This document shows positions 16,153-25,566 of a stretch of DNA of 64,000 nt, piece after piece. The first letter of the stretch is position 1. Every line of letters begins with the position of its first letter. The stretch is from positions 1,054,001 to 1,118,000 of the forward strand of contig NZ_CP067136.1 of NCBI RefSeq assembly GCF_028553785.1, written 5' to 3'. The stretch comes from Paracoccus fistulariae. GTDB taxonomy: Bacteria; Pseudomonadota; Alphaproteobacteria; Rhodobacterales; Rhodobacteraceae. Position numbers and translations under genes: made by a program. The notes under the pieces are model-generated. The model was not told the DNA's origin. It was given only the letters and a program-made list of their open reading frames with translations, and did not search any database.

Positions 16153-18702
16153 ATGGATATGCGCAAAAGCCCCGATCTGACCGAAATCACGCCCTCGGCT
16201 GGGATCGAGCGCAATCAGCATGGCTGGCGCGCGAAATGCCTGCAGCGGCTGATCCGCCTTGACCTGCCCGTCCCGCGCAGCTTTGCGATCCCCGCCTCGT
16301 CCGTGGCGGGCATTGCCAGCGGCCAGCGCATTCCGATGGCCGGGCTGCGGGCGCTGTTTTCGCAGGGCAGCCGCCTTGTCAGCGTGCGGCCCTCGGCCGT
16401 GATGCCGGAATGGGGCGGGCCGCGCACGGTGCTGAATGTCGGCATCAATGACGATGTTCATGCCCAGCTTGCCGCCTCCATCGGCGGCGCGAATGCCGAT
16501 GCGCTTTATCTGGATTTCATCCAGAGCTACGCGATCAATATTGCCCGGCTGGACCCCGACAGCTTTGCGCAGGAAGGTCCGGGCGCGCTGGCCAATGTGC
16601 TGCGGCTGTATCAGGACCAGATGGAAGAGCCCTTCCCCCAGGATCCCGGCACGCAGCTGGCCGAGGTGCTGCGCTCGATGTCGCGGGCCTGGGATGGGCC
16701 GACCGCGCGGCTGCTGCGGCAGGCCAAGGGCGCGCCCGCCGATGCGCCTCTGGGCCTTGTGGTGCAGGATATGGCCCCGGCCCTTGGCCCCGGCCTGTGC
16801 GGATCCGGCACGATCCAGTTGATCGACGCGGCATCGGGCAAACCGGGCGTGACCGGCCGGTTCCGGGGCCAGTCGCAGGGGGGCACCGTCGGGCCGGGCG
16901 CCGAAACGCTGTATCTGGTGCGCGACGCACGCGGCCCCTCGCTGGAAGAGGCAGCCCCTGCCCTGTTTGAACAGCTGGTCGGCTTTGGCACCGCCGCGCG
17001 GGCACGCCTGCGCGAGGAAATGCAGATCGAATTCGTCGTCACCGACAGCAAGATCTCGGTCATCGACGCGACGCGGGTTCAGCGATCGTCGCGCGCGAAT
17101 GTGCGGGTGGCGGTGGCGCTGGCCCGCGATGGCATCATCTCATCCGCCGAGGCGGTGATGCGGGTCGAGCCGCGCGCGCTGGTCGATCTGCTACATCATC
17201 AGGTCGATCCTTCCGTGCCGCGTCAGGTGATTGCGCGGGGCATCAATGCCAGCCCCGGCGCGGCCACGGGCAAGATCGTCTTTTCCGCGGCCGAGGCGCA
17301 GGCCGCCGCCGCCCGCGACGAAGCCTGCATCCTGATCCGCCGCGAAACCGGGCCCGAAGATATCCGTGGCATGCATGCCGCCGTCGCCGTGCTGACCGAG
17401 CGTGGCGGCACCTCCAGCCATGCGGCGGTGATCGCGCGCGGTCTGGGCAAGCCCTGCATCGTCGGCGCGACCGGCCTGAACGTGGATCTGCGCCACCGCC
17501 GGATCAAGGCGGGCGGCACCGTGCTGAAGGAAGGCGACGAGATCACCATCGACGGCACCTCGGGCGAGGTTCTGGCCGGACAGGTCGCGCTTCTTGGCCC
17601 GGCGCTGGATGACAGCTTCAACCAGCTTCTGGACTGGGCGGATCAGGAAAGCGACATCATCGTGCGCGCCAATGCCGACACGCCCGAGGATGCCCGCACC
17701 GCGCGCAATTTCAAGGCGCAGGGCATCGGGCTGTGCCGGACCGAGCATATGTTCTTCGAAGCCAACCGCCTGCCTGCCATGCGCGAGATGATCTTTGCCG
17801 ATTCGCCCGATGACCGGCGGCTTGCGCTGGAACGGATCCTGCCGATGCAGCGACAGGATTTCAGCGAGTTGTTTGAAATCATGGCGGGAATGCCGGTCAC
17901 GATCCGCCTCTTCGACCCACCTTTGCATGAATTCCTGCCCCATGACCGCGAAGGGATTCACGATCTGGCGGAATCGCTGGACCTGCCCCTGTCCGACGTC
18001 ACGCGGCGGGTCGAGGCGCTGTCCGAATTCAACCCGATGCTGGGCATGCGCGGCGTTCGTCTGGGCATTACCGTGCCCGAAATCTACGACATGCAGGCGC
18101 GCGCCATCTTCGAGGCGGCCATCGAGGCGGCCAGGCGCACCGGTCAGCCCATCGTGCCCGAGATCATGATCCCGCTGGTCAGCGCCGTGCGCGAGGTCGA
18201 GATCGTCAAGAACCGCATCGACGCCATCGCCGCCGAGGTCCGCAACAATCATCGCATCGATTTCGACTACAAGCTGGGCGTGATGGTCGAAACGCCCCGC
18301 GCCACCCTGCGCGCGGGCGAGATTGCGGCGCATCTGTCCTTCCTGTCCTTCGGCACGAATGATCTGACGCAGATGACCTATGGCCTGTCGCGTGACGATG
18401 CCGGGCGCTTCATGGGCGCCTATGTGGGCCAGGGCGTCTTTGCAGAGGATCCGTTCCATATCCTGGATCACGAAGGCGTCGGAGAGTTGATTCTGACCGG
18501 CGTGCAGCGCGCGCGCGACACTGCGCCCGACATCACCCTGTCGATCTGCGGCGAGCATGGCGGCAATCCCGAATCCATCGCCTTTTGTCACGAAGCCGGG
18601 ATGGACCATGTATCTTGTTCACCGTTCCGGGTGCCGATCGCCAGACTGGCGGCGGCGCAGGCGACGATTCATGCAAAAGGGCAGACAAATAAGCCTTGCT
18701 GA
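16153..18702 (+). CDS. PPDK-like PEP-utilising protein with degenerate ATP-grasp half
   Basis: An 849-residue protein built like pyruvate phosphate dikinase, which interconverts ATP, pyruvate and phosphate with PEP. The PEP half looks intact: phospho-histidine loop TERGGTSSHAAVIARG (His423) and C-terminal PEP/pyruvate barrel with RTEHMF, MLGMRGVRLG, FGTNDLTQMTYG and SICGEHGG (Cys799, the expected acid/base). The N-terminal nucleotide half is altered: the FGGG and GGKGANL elements are missing, and SVRSGARASMPGMMDT is replaced by SVRPSAVMPEWGGPRT. It may have lost ATP binding or use another donor. The start is ATG 16153 with a weak ribosome site; ATG 16159 is possible. The gene is monocistronic between two terminators. 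Confidence 0.85.
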   Translation: MDMRKSPDLTEITPSAGIERNQHGWRAKCLQRLIRLDLPVPRSFAIPASSVAGIASGQRIPMAGLRALFSQGSRLVSVRPSAVMPEWGGPRTVLNVGINDDVHAQLAASIGGANADALYLDFIQSYAINIARLDPDSFAQEGPGALANVLRLYQDQMEEPFPQDPGTQLAEVLRSMSRAWDGPTARLLRQAKGAPADAPLGLVVQDMAPALGPGLCGSGTIQLIDAASGKPGVTGRFRGQSQGGTVGPGAETLYLVRDARGPSLEEAAPALFEQLVGFGTAARARLREEMQIEFVVTDSKISVIDATRVQRSSRANVRVAVALARDGIISSAEAVMRVEPRALVDLLHHQVDPSVPRQVIARGINASPGAATGKIVFSAAEAQAAAARDEACILIRRETGPEDIRGMHAAVAVLTERGGTSSHAAVIARGLGKPCIVGATGLNVDLRHRRIKAGGTVLKEGDEITIDGTSGEVLAGQVALLGPALDDSFNQLLDWADQESDIIVRANADTPEDARTARNFKAQGIGLCRTEHMFFEANRLPAMREMIFADSPDDRRLALERILPMQRQDFSELFEIMAGMPVTIRLFDPPLHEFLPHDREGIHDLAESLDLPLSDVTRRVEALSEFNPMLGMRGVRLGITVPEIYDMQARAIFEAAIEAARRTGQPIVPEIMIPLVSAVREVEIVKNRIDAIAAEVRNNHRIDFDYKLGVMVETPRATLRAGEIAAHLSFLSFGTNDLTQMTYGLSRDDAGRFMGAYVGQGVFAEDPFHILDHEGVGELILTGVQRARDTAPDITLSICGEHGGNPESIAFCHEAGMDHVSCSPFRVPIARLAAAQATIHAKGQTNKPC

Positions 18703-18722
18703 TGGAAACGCATGATTCGACA

Positions 18723-18781
18723 GATTCGGATAATTTTTTCAACTTCAGGTTGCTGAAACTAGGTCCGAATCGGTCTTTTTT
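18723..18781 (+). terminator. Candidate terminator and A+T-rich leader before the wall hydrolase gene
   Basis: GATTCGGA (18723-18730) pairs with TCCGAATC (18764-18771), enclosing a second small hairpin (TTCAG-GTTG-CTGAA), and is followed by six T at 18776-18781. It probably ends the PPDK-like transcript. The rest of the 300-base gap to 19003 is comparatively A+T-rich, with small inverted repeats (18820-18855), and presumably holds the next promoter. Confidence 0.55.
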
Positions 18782-19002
18782 CCACCGTGATTTGCCGAAA
18801 CCTGCCAGTTTAGCAAAAATCTATCGGCAGATTTCTGCCTGAAATCCGTGATTTCGGGACAAGCACGCCCCTCACGCGGCTGTGTCATAGCTGGCAGGGG
18901 GCCAAAAACCCTATTCATCCCCCTGAAACAGACATGCGGTCCTCTGCTCGTGACCGCGTCACCTTTACGACCTGTCAATCTGACGCGGTTATAGGATTAG
19001 AG

Positions 19003-19671
19003 ATGAAAACGCTGCTTAAGCGGTTGGCGCCACTGTGTTTGTGCGCAACTGCCGCACTTACCTTTGCTTCGACTGCCGCCAAGGCCGGCGGAAACGGTTC
19101 GCTTTTCTCCTCGAACGCAGGCATTTTCGGTGCTGCGTCGAATGCGATGGACCTGCCCCGCTCGAAGCCGCTTCTATACACGGATGCCGAACCTGTGAAA
19201 GTGGAAAACCTCGTCGTTGACGAAGATTCCGACACCCCGCGGGCCGAGCTGTTTCTGGCCAGCAGCCGCAACCAGTTCAGCGAACAGGACCTCAGCTGCC
19301 TGTCCGAGGCGCTGTATCACGAAGCCCGTGGCGAAGGCGCCCGTGGGCAGGCCGCCGTTGCCGAGGTGATCCTGAACCGCGTGGACAGCCGCCGCTTTCC
19401 GCGCACGGTCTGCGGCGTGGTGAACCAGCCCAGCCAGTTCAGCTATACCATCGGCGGGCGCAAGCCGATCCGCAACAAGGCCGCCTATCTGCGCGCCCGC
19501 GCGATTGCCGAAAACGCCCTTGCCGGCGCGCCGCGCGTCCTGACCGGCGGGGCCACCTATTTCCACACCCCCGCCGTGCGCCCCGCTTGGTCGCGCCGCT
19601 TCCAGCGCACGGTGCGCATTGGACAGCACATCTTCTATCGCCGCGGCGGTCAGCGCGTCGCCTCGAACTGA
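19003..19671 (+). CDS. SleB-type cell wall hydrolase
   Basis: A 222-residue exported protein of the Hydrolase_2 (SleB) family, predicted to act on peptidoglycan. Residues 1-26 form a signal peptide ending near TAAKAG. The catalytic domain covers about residues 95-220 with LSCLSEALYHEARGE (the proposed catalytic Glu), VAEVILNRVDSRRFP, VVNQPSQFSYT and the C-terminal GGATYFHTP. ATG 19003 gives a proper signal peptide; the frame is open 23 codons further up. It lacks the PG_binding domain of Bacillus SleB, as is common in proteobacteria, so it is probably a growth or remodelling enzyme rather than a germination enzyme. Confidence 0.9.
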   Translation: MKTLLKRLAPLCLCATAALTFASTAAKAGGNGSLFSSNAGIFGAASNAMDLPRSKPLLYTDAEPVKVENLVVDEDSDTPRAELFLASSRNQFSEQDLSCLSEALYHEARGEGARGQAAVAEVILNRVDSRRFPRTVCGVVNQPSQFSYTIGGRKPIRNKAAYLRARAIAENALAGAPRVLTGGATYFHTPAVRPAWSRRFQRTVRIGQHIFYRRGGQRVASN

Positions 19672-19721
19672 AGACAGGATGACAGGCTTGCCTGTCGCCT
19701 GCTTTTGCTGTGAATGGCGGT

Positions 19722-20501
19722 ATGGAACATCCTGATCGCATTCACCTCAAAGACCTGATCATCGCCGCCGATATCGGCGCATTTCAGTCCGAGCGTGGCC
19801 GCACACAGCGGCTGCGCTTCAATCTGGATGTGGAACTGCGCCAGACCGCGCCTGATCCGGACGATCATGTCGATCACATCCTGTCCTATGACGTGCTGAC
19901 ACAGGCGGTCGAGACGGCGCTGGCCGATCGCCGCTACAATCTTGTCGAGACGTTGGCCGAAAAGATCGCGGCCGAGGTTCTGGCCCAGCCGAAGGCCGCG
20001 CGGGTCACGGTGACGGTGGAAAAGCTGGATCGCGGTCCGGGCGCGCTTGGGGTGACAATCACGCGCGACGCCTCGCGGCTTGACGTGTCGCGCGCGACGG
20101 CGCCGGTGCGCGTGATCGTGGGCCGCCCGACCGCCGTGCCGGATGAGGCGACCGTCATACTTCCCCCCGCCCCGGCCCTGCCCCTGCCCGAGGGCGGCGA
20201 TCAGCGACAGATCGCCCTGCTGGAACTGGATCAGGCGGCCTGGGCGCTGGCCGGTCAGCTGGGGCTGGAAACTGCGCAGACCCGCACCGAGCTTGAGGCG
20301 GCCATCCGCGCCGGGCGGGCGGTGATCTGGGCGCCGACGCGGCTGAGTTCGGACGCGCCCGAGGCCGGGCAACAGCCCGCGACGCTGGGCCTGTGGATCG
20401 CGCGGCGTCTGGGCGCGCAGCGGATCGACTTTGCCGGCTCCGAAGGGCAGGCCCTGTCCATTCCCGAGAATTTCGACATTCCCATCGGCCATATCGACTA
20501 A
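19722..20501 (+). CDS. folB: Dihydroneopterin aldolase with long C-terminal extension
   Basis: FolB converts dihydroneopterin to hydroxymethyl-dihydropterin in folate synthesis. Residues 1-118 are the FolB domain, with RIHLKDLIIAADIGAFQSER, SYDVLTQAVETAL, YNLVETLAEKIA (catalytic-region Glu-Lys) and VTVEKLDRGPGALG. The protein is about 259 residues, twice the usual length: residues 120-259 form a second domain (VRVIVGRPTAVPDEATVIL, RRLGAQRIDFAGSEGQ) that I could not assign. Start options are ATG 19722 or GTG 19710; neither has a strong ribosome site. It is separated from folP by 3 bases. Confidence 0.88.
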   Translation: MEHPDRIHLKDLIIAADIGAFQSERGRTQRLRFNLDVELRQTAPDPDDHVDHILSYDVLTQAVETALADRRYNLVETLAEKIAAEVLAQPKAARVTVTVEKLDRGPGALGVTITRDASRLDVSRATAPVRVIVGRPTAVPDEATVILPPAPALPLPEGGDQRQIALLELDQAAWALAGQLGLETAQTRTELEAAIRAGRAVIWAPTRLSSDAPEAGQQPATLGLWIARRLGAQRIDFAGSEGQALSIPENFDIPIGHID

Positions 20502-20504
20502 GCC

Positions 20505-21497
20505 ATGACGGATCGCATCTATTATCGACCGATCCCCACCGATGCGCCCGATGCCCGCTATCGTCTGGCCGGGGGCTGGACCGGGTTTTCGCGCTTTGAA
20601 CGTTTGCAGCGCGGCGCCGCCCCGCAGATCACGCAGGATGCCCCGCCAGAGGTTATCGCCACCCTGACCGCGCCGCGCGCGCCTGTAGCGGGGCTGGATC
20701 TGTCCAGACCGCGCCTCATGGGCATCGTCAATGCGACGCCCGACAGCTTTTCCGACGGCGGCAGCTATGACCCGACCGCGCAGGCCGCGCACCTGCTGCG
20801 GGACGGTGCCGATATTCTGGATATCGGCGGCGAATCCACCCGCCCCGGAGCGGTCGAAATCCCCGAAGCGCTAGAGATCGACCGCATCCTGCCCGTAATC
20901 CGCGCGCTGTCGGATCGGGCCGCGATCTCGGTCGATACGCGCAAATCCGCCGTGGCCCGCGCTGCGTTGCAGGCGGGGGCCGCCATGATCAACGACGTTT
21001 CGGGCTTTGATTTCGACGCCCGCCTTCCCGCCCTTGTCGCAGAGGCCGGGGTGCCGGTCTGCCTGATGCACGCACAGGGCCTGCCGGAAAACATGCAGGA
21101 CGATCCGCGCTACAGCGATGTTCTGCTGGATGTCTATGACGCGCTGGAAGCGCGGATCGACCGGGCCTTGCAGGCGGGGATCGCGCGCGAGTGCATCGTG
21201 ATCGATCCCGGCATTGGCTTTGGCAAGACGCTGGATCATAATCTTGCCATCCTTCGGCGGATTTCGCTGTATCATGGGCTTGGTTGCCCTATCTTGCTGG
21301 GCGTATCGCGCAAGCGTTTCATCGGCACGCTTGGCCGGGCCGAGGATGCCGCACAGCGCATGCCCGGCACGCTGGCGGTGACTTTGGCGGCGCTGGATCA
21401 GGGGGTGCAGATCCACCGGGTCCATGATGTGGGACAGATAGATCAGGGGCTGCGCCTGTGGGCCGCCCTCAAGAACATAGAAAAGGCAGAGGTATGA
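20505..21497 (+). CDS. folP: Dihydropteroate synthase
   Basis: Joins hydroxymethyl-dihydropterin pyrophosphate to p-aminobenzoate; the target of sulfonamides. The protein has 330 residues, with an N-terminal extension of about 65 residues not seen in short FolP proteins. The barrel begins with [15 protein letters not shown] (73-87), followed by [31 protein letters not shown] and [12 protein letters not shown] 20505 follows the folB stop by 3 bases. It overlaps glmM by ATGA, so folB-folP-glmM are translationally coupled. Catalytic residues appear complete. Confidence 0.97.
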   Translation: MTDRIYYRPIPTDAPDARYRLAGGWTGFSRFERLQRGAAPQITQDAPPEVIATLTAPRAPVAGLDLSRPRLMGIVNATPDSFSDGGSYDPTAQAAHLLRDGADILDIGGESTRPGAVEIPEALEIDRILPVIRALSDRAAISVDTRKSAVARAALQAGAAMINDVSGFDFDARLPALVAEAGVPVCLMHAQGLPENMQDDPRYSDVLLDVYDALEARIDRALQAGIARECIVIDPGIGFGKTLDHNLAILRRISLYHGLGCPILLGVSRKRFIGTLGRAEDAAQRMPGTLAVTLAALDQGVQIHRVHDVGQIDQGLRLWAALKNIEKAEV

Positions 21498-22837
21498 GCA
21501 GAGGATTATTCGGAACCGACGGGGTGCGCGGTCGCGCGAATTCCTATCCGATGACGGCAGAGATGGCGCTGCGTCTTGGCGCTGCCGCCGGCCGCTATTT
21601 CCGGCGCGACGGCAATAACGCGCATCGCGTCGTGATCGGCAAGGATACCCGCCTGTCGGGCTATATGCTGGAAAACGCGCTGACGGCGGGGCTGACCTCG
21701 ACAGGGATGAATGTGTTGCTGCTGGGCCCGGTGCCGACGCCTGCCGTGGGCTTTCTGACGCGCTCGATGCGGGCGGATGTGGGCATCATGATCTCGGCCA
21801 GTCACAACCCGGCCGAGGATAACGGCATCAAGTTCTTTGGCCCCGACGGGTTCAAGCTGTCCGACGAGGCCGAGGACGAAATCGAATCCATCGTCGCAGG
21901 AGAGATCGTTCCGGCACAGCCGCAGAATATCGGCCGCGCCCGCCGCATCGATGACGGCTTGGGGCGCTATGTCGAATATGCCAAGACCACCTTCCCCAGC
22001 GGGCAGCGGCTGGACGGGCTGAAAATCGTTGTCGATTGCGCCAATGGCGCCGCCTATCGCGCCGCGCCCGAGGTGCTGTGGGAATTGGGCGCCGATGTGA
22101 TCCCGATCGGGGTGAAGCCCGACGGCTTCAACATCAATGCGGGCGTTGGCTCGACCCATCCCGAGGCCTGCGCGGCGGCCGTGCTGGAACATGGCGCGCA
22201 TCTGGGCATCAGTCTGGACGGCGATGCGGACCGGGTGGCGATCATCGACGAAAAGGGACGACTGGCCGATGGCGATCAGATCATGGCGCTGATGGCGGCC
22301 CGCTGGGCAAGGCAGGGTCGGCTGCGCGGCGATGCATTGGTGGCAACGGTGATGTCGAACCTTGGCCTTGAACATTTCCTTGATCGCCACGGATTGCGGC
22401 TGGAGCGGACGAAGGTCGGCGACCGCTATGTGGTCGAGAGGATGCGCGAAGGCGGCTTCAATCTGGGTGGCGAACAGTCGGGCCATATCGTGATGACCGA
22501 TTATGCGACCACCGGCGACGGGCTGATCGCGGCGATGCAGTTCCTGGCCGCCATGTCCGATAGCGGCCAGAAGGCCAGCGATCTGGCAACGCAATTCGAT
22601 CCGGTGCCGCAGCTGTTGAAAAACGTGCGCTACCGGGCCGGGGCGGATCCACTATCGGCGGCGGCGGTGCAGGCGGTGATTGCCGAGGCCGAAACCCGTC
22701 TGGCCGGATCGGGCCGCGTGCTGATCCGCAAATCGGGCACCGAGCCGCTGATCCGCGTCATGGCCGAGGCCGATAACGAAAACCTTCTGCGCGAAGTCGT
22801 GGATGGCATCGTGTCCGCCGTCGAGAAGGCGGCCTAA
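21494..22837 (+). CDS. glmM: Phosphoglucosamine mutase
   Basis: Converts glucosamine-6-phosphate to glucosamine-1-phosphate for UDP-GlcNAc, a precursor of peptidoglycan and LPS. The protein has 447 residues, normal length. It starts [13 protein letters not shown]; the phosphoserine is Ser103 in [12 protein letters not shown]; the metal loop is [10 protein letters not shown]; and the sugar-binding loop is [11 protein letters not shown] 21494 overlaps the folP stop (ATGA) and is 36 bases inside the folP frame. The folP-glmM order is common in bacteria. It converges on the next gene with only 12 bases between stops. Confidence 0.97.
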   Translation: MSRGLFGTDGVRGRANSYPMTAEMALRLGAAAGRYFRRDGNNAHRVVIGKDTRLSGYMLENALTAGLTSTGMNVLLLGPVPTPAVGFLTRSMRADVGIMISASHNPAEDNGIKFFGPDGFKLSDEAEDEIESIVAGEIVPAQPQNIGRARRIDDGLGRYVEYAKTTFPSGQRLDGLKIVVDCANGAAYRAAPEVLWELGADVIPIGVKPDGFNINAGVGSTHPEACAAAVLEHGAHLGISLDGDADRVAIIDEKGRLADGDQIMALMAARWARQGRLRGDALVATVMSNLGLEHFLDRHGLRLERTKVGDRYVVERMREGGFNLGGEQSGHIVMTDYATTGDGLIAAMQFLAAMSDSGQKASDLATQFDPVPQLLKNVRYRAGADPLSAAAVQAVIAEAETRLAGSGRVLIRKSGTEPLIRVMAEADNENLLREVVDGIVSAVEKAA

Positions 22838-22849
22838 ACGGCCACGCTT

Positions 22850-23971
22850 TCAGCTGACAACCCGGGTCGGATCATAGCTGTAGATCCAGTCGAACCGCGA
22901 CAGCAACCGACCCGGAGCCAGCCGCCCTGCCAGCCGCAGCGCGCTGTGGCCCAACAGGCGCCTGGCCCCGGTCAGGTGATAATTGCGGGCATTGTCATTG
23001 GCGGCCTGAACGATCCTGCTGCAACGCGGCTTGCGCAACTCTTCATAGCGCTTCAGGGCGCGGCTCTGGTCGGGCTCTGCCGACAGGCAATCGGCCAGGA
23101 TCCACGCATCCTCGATTCCCATGCAGGCGCCCTGTGCCATGAAAGGCAGCGTCGCATGGGCCGCATCGCCAATCAGCACGCGCTGACCGTCCTGCCAGTT
23201 CCGCGCAACCTCGTGCCGGAACAGCCCCCAGACATTGGTCTGCGTGACCTTTTCCAGCCAGCCTGTGACAGGCTCGCCAAAACCGGCAAAGGCTGCGCGC
23301 AGATTGGCGGGATCGTCAGGATAGGACCATCCCTCTTCCTGCCAGTCATAGCGTTCCAGCACCGCCACGAAATTGCGCAGGCCACCGGCAAGCGGATAGG
23401 TCACAAGGTGCCGCCCCGGCCCCATGAAGATCTGGGTTTCGGGCAGATCGTCATGGCTGTCGATCAGCGCGCGCCATGCGGTCTGGCCGGTGAAGAAGGG
23501 CACTTCGCGTCCGTTCAGGGCCACCCTGACCCGGCTGCGCAGCCCATCCGCCCCGATCAACAGCGGCACCTGCGGAAGCTCTGTCACGTCCTGAGCCAGT
23601 TCGATCCGCGCGCCGGCCTGCCGGGCGGCACCTGCCAGCACTTCGATCAGGCGGGCGCGGTGCATCATGCGAAAGGGCTTGTCCGCGCCGCCATCCGCCA
23701 TCGGGATACGCACGACCTCTGCGCCCGAGAGGTCGCGCAGTCGCACGGCCTGTATCGGCAGCGAATCCGCCCTGATCCGCTGGCCCAGGCCAAGCGCTTG
23801 AAGCACCCGCATTGCATTGGGCGACAGCTGCAGACCGGCGCCGACCTCACCCAGTTCCGGGGCGCGTTCCTGAACGGTGACCCGCGCGCCGCGCTGAGCC
23901 AATGCGATGGCCGCGGTCAGCCCCGCAATTCCCGCGCCGATGATCCGGATTTCACGCCCCTGCAGCGACAT
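22850..23971 (-). CDS. FAD-dependent monooxygenase, salicylate hydroxylase type
   Basis: A 373-residue single-component flavoprotein hydroxylase. It has the dinucleotide motif GAGIAGLTAAIAL (residues 12-24), the DG motif IGADGLRSRVRV, and the second FAD motif LIGDAAHATLPFMAQGACMG. These match class A flavin monooxygenases that hydroxylate aromatic acids such as salicylate or 6-hydroxynicotinate with NAD(P)H. There are no aromatic-degradation neighbours, so the substrate is open. ATG 23971 follows AGGGGAAAG. It converges with glmM and lies downstream of dksA on the same strand. Confidence 0.87.
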   Translation of the reverse strand: MSLQGREIRIIGAGIAGLTAAIALAQRGARVTVQERAPELGEVGAGLQLSPNAMRVLQALGLGQRIRADSLPIQAVRLRDLSGAEVVRIPMADGGADKPFRMMHRARLIEVLAGAARQAGARIELAQDVTELPQVPLLIGADGLRSRVRVALNGREVPFFTGQTAWRALIDSHDDLPETQIFMGPGRHLVTYPLAGGLRNFVAVLERYDWQEEGWSYPDDPANLRAAFAGFGEPVTGWLEKVTQTNVWGLFRHEVARNWQDGQRVLIGDAAHATLPFMAQGACMGIEDAWILADCLSAEPDQSRALKRYEELRKPRCSRIVQAANDNARNYHLTGARRLLGHSALRLAGRLAPGRLLSRFDWIYSYDPTRVVS

Positions 23972-24062
23972 GGTCTTTCCCCTGGCTGATATGAAAATGC
24001 CGCCAATCCGGCGGATCAGCGGCGGTCATGTCGGGCTGATCGACCGTTGCCGGCGACCGGTC

Positions 24063-24485
24063 TTAGTCGTCGCGATGCACGCGTTCCCGACGCTCGTGCT
24101 TTTCCTGCGCTTCCAGCGTCATCGTGGCGATCGGGCGCGCATCCAGCCGCTTGAGGCTGATCGGCTCTCCGGTCATTTCGCAATAGCCGTATTCGCCGGT
24201 TTCGATGCGGCGCAGCGCCGAATCGATCTTGCTGACCAGCTTGCGCTGACGGTCGCGTGTGCGCAGTTCCAGGGCACGGTCGGTTTCTTCACTTGCGCGG
24301 TCGGCCAGATCTGGCACGGCGCGCGCGCTGTCCTGCAAGCCTTCCAGCGTCTCGGCTGACTGATCCAGCAGTTCTTGCTTCCAGGCTTCCAGTTTCCTGC
24401 GGAAATATTCCAGCTGTCGATCATTCATGAAGGGCTCGTCCTCGGCGGGACGATAGTCCTGTGGCAGGAAGGTCTGAGCTTTCAT
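24063..24485 (-). CDS. dksA: DksA RNA polymerase-binding regulator with one cysteine
   Basis: DksA inserts a coiled coil into the RNA polymerase secondary channel and works with ppGpp. The 140-residue protein has the usual YRPAEDEPFMNDRQLEYFR start, a coiled coil from about 28 to 105, and the tip motif with two Asp and Ala (DLADRA). The zinc-finger region lacks three of four cysteines: CxxC becomes CEMT and the second pair becomes TLEA (YGYCEMTGEPI, ATMTLEAQ). Zinc binding is therefore unlikely, as in zinc-independent DksA forms. The ATG at 24485 is family-typical; the much longer open frame upstream is not coding. The 166-base gap to the MoxR gene is divergent and should hold both promoters. 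Confidence 0.95.
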   Translation of the reverse strand: MKAQTFLPQDYRPAEDEPFMNDRQLEYFRRKLEAWKQELLDQSAETLEGLQDSARAVPDLADRASEETDRALELRTRDRQRKLVSKIDSALRRIETGEYGYCEMTGEPISLKRLDARPIATMTLEAQEKHERRERVHRDD

Positions 24486-24651
24486 GCGTCTCTCCGGTTG
24501 CATATGCGGCGGTATAACCGGCAATGCTTGCCACCTAACGGATGAAGCTGTCCTTGTCACTAGCCGAAAGCTGCGTAATTGATCATTAACAAGCCGAACT
24601 TCGCGCGAGGCGGCCTGTACCGCTAACATCTGCACGCAAAAGGAGAGTTTC

Positions 24652-25494
24652 ATGCAGTTTACCGGCACCGACCGATATGTGGCGCCCCCCGAACTGGCCG
24701 TTGCGGTCAATGCGGCGGTCACGTTGGAGAGGCCCTTGCTGGTCAAGGGGGAACCGGGAACGGGCAAGACCGAACTGGCGCGGCAGGTGGCCGAAAGCCT
24801 GGGGCTGCCGATCATCGAATGGCATGTGAAATCGACCACCAAGGCGCAGCAGGGTCTGTATGAATATGATGCCGTCAGCCGGTTGCGCGACAGCCAGTTG
24901 GGCGATGAGCGGGTCCATGATGTCGGCAATTACATCCGCAAGGGCAAGCTGTGGCAGGCCTTCGAGGCGGGAGAAAAGGTCGTGTTGCTGATCGATGAGA
25001 TCGACAAGGCCGATATCGAATTTCCCAATGACCTGCTGCAGGAATTGGACCGGATGGAGTTCCATGTCTACGAGACCGGCCAGACCATCCGCGCGCGGCA
25101 TCGTCCGGTGGTCATCATCACCTCGAATAACGAAAAGGAACTGCCCGACGCCTTCCTGCGACGCTGCTTTTTCCACTATATCCGCTTTCCCGATGCCGAG
25201 ACGCTGCGCCAGATCGTCGAGGTTCATTATCCCGGCCTGAAGCCCGCCCTGCTGCAGGAGGCGCTGAGCCAGTTCTTCGAGATGCGCGAGGCGCCCGGAC
25301 TGAAGAAGAAGCCCTCGACCAGCGAATTGCTGGACTGGCTGAAGCTGATCCTGGCCGAAGACCTGTCGCCCGAGGATCTGAAGCGCGATCCGGGCGAGAT
25401 GTTGCCAAAGCTGCATGGTGCGCTGTTGAAGAATGAGCAGGATGTGGGGCTGTTCGAGAAGCTGGCCTTCATGGCGCGGCGTCAGGGGCGATAG
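24652..25494 (+). CDS. MoxR-type AAA+ ATPase
   Basis: A 280-residue MoxR-family ATPase, a class of chaperones that mature metalloenzymes or membrane complexes, close to CoxD-like proteins. It has Walker A GEPGTGKTE (residues 37-45), Walker B VLLIDEIDKAD (about 113-123), sensor 1 IITSNNEKEL and arginine-finger region FLRRCFF. ATG 24652 follows AAAAGGAGAG. MoxR genes are normally followed by a von Willebrand A partner gene; here the next gene is an acetyltransferase behind an intergenic repeat, so the partner is either elsewhere or missing. Confidence 0.93.
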   Translation: MQFTGTDRYVAPPELAVAVNAAVTLERPLLVKGEPGTGKTELARQVAESLGLPIIEWHVKSTTKAQQGLYEYDAVSRLRDSQLGDERVHDVGNYIRKGKLWQAFEAGEKVVLLIDEIDKADIEFPNDLLQELDRMEFHVYETGQTIRARHRPVVIITSNNEKELPDAFLRRCFFHYIRFPDAETLRQIVEVHYPGLKPALLQEALSQFFEMREAPGLKKKPSTSELLDWLKLILAEDLSPEDLKRDPGEMLPKLHGALLKNEQDVGLFEKLAFMARRQGR

Positions 25495-25500
25495 GGGTCA

Positions 25501-25563
25501 AGGGGGCGCTGCCCCCTCTTGCCTGCGGCAATTCACCCCCGGGATATTTGGACAAGGAGAAAC
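25501..25563 (+). repeat. Intergenic GGATATTT element, copy B
   Basis: Hairpin GGGGGC-GCT-GCCCCC (25502-25516), CTCTTGC, GCAATTCACCCCC, GGGATATTT and AAGGAGAAA. The hairpin follows the MoxR stop and can act as its terminator, while the AAGGAG end supplies the ribosome-binding site of the next gene at 25567. The layout matches copies A and C. Confidence 0.75.
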
Positions 25564-25566
25564 GAC

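Noticed and set aside
23997..24020. Terminator after dksA on the minus strand
   Set aside because: Only a 5-bp stem with a short T-run is visible, too weak to list.
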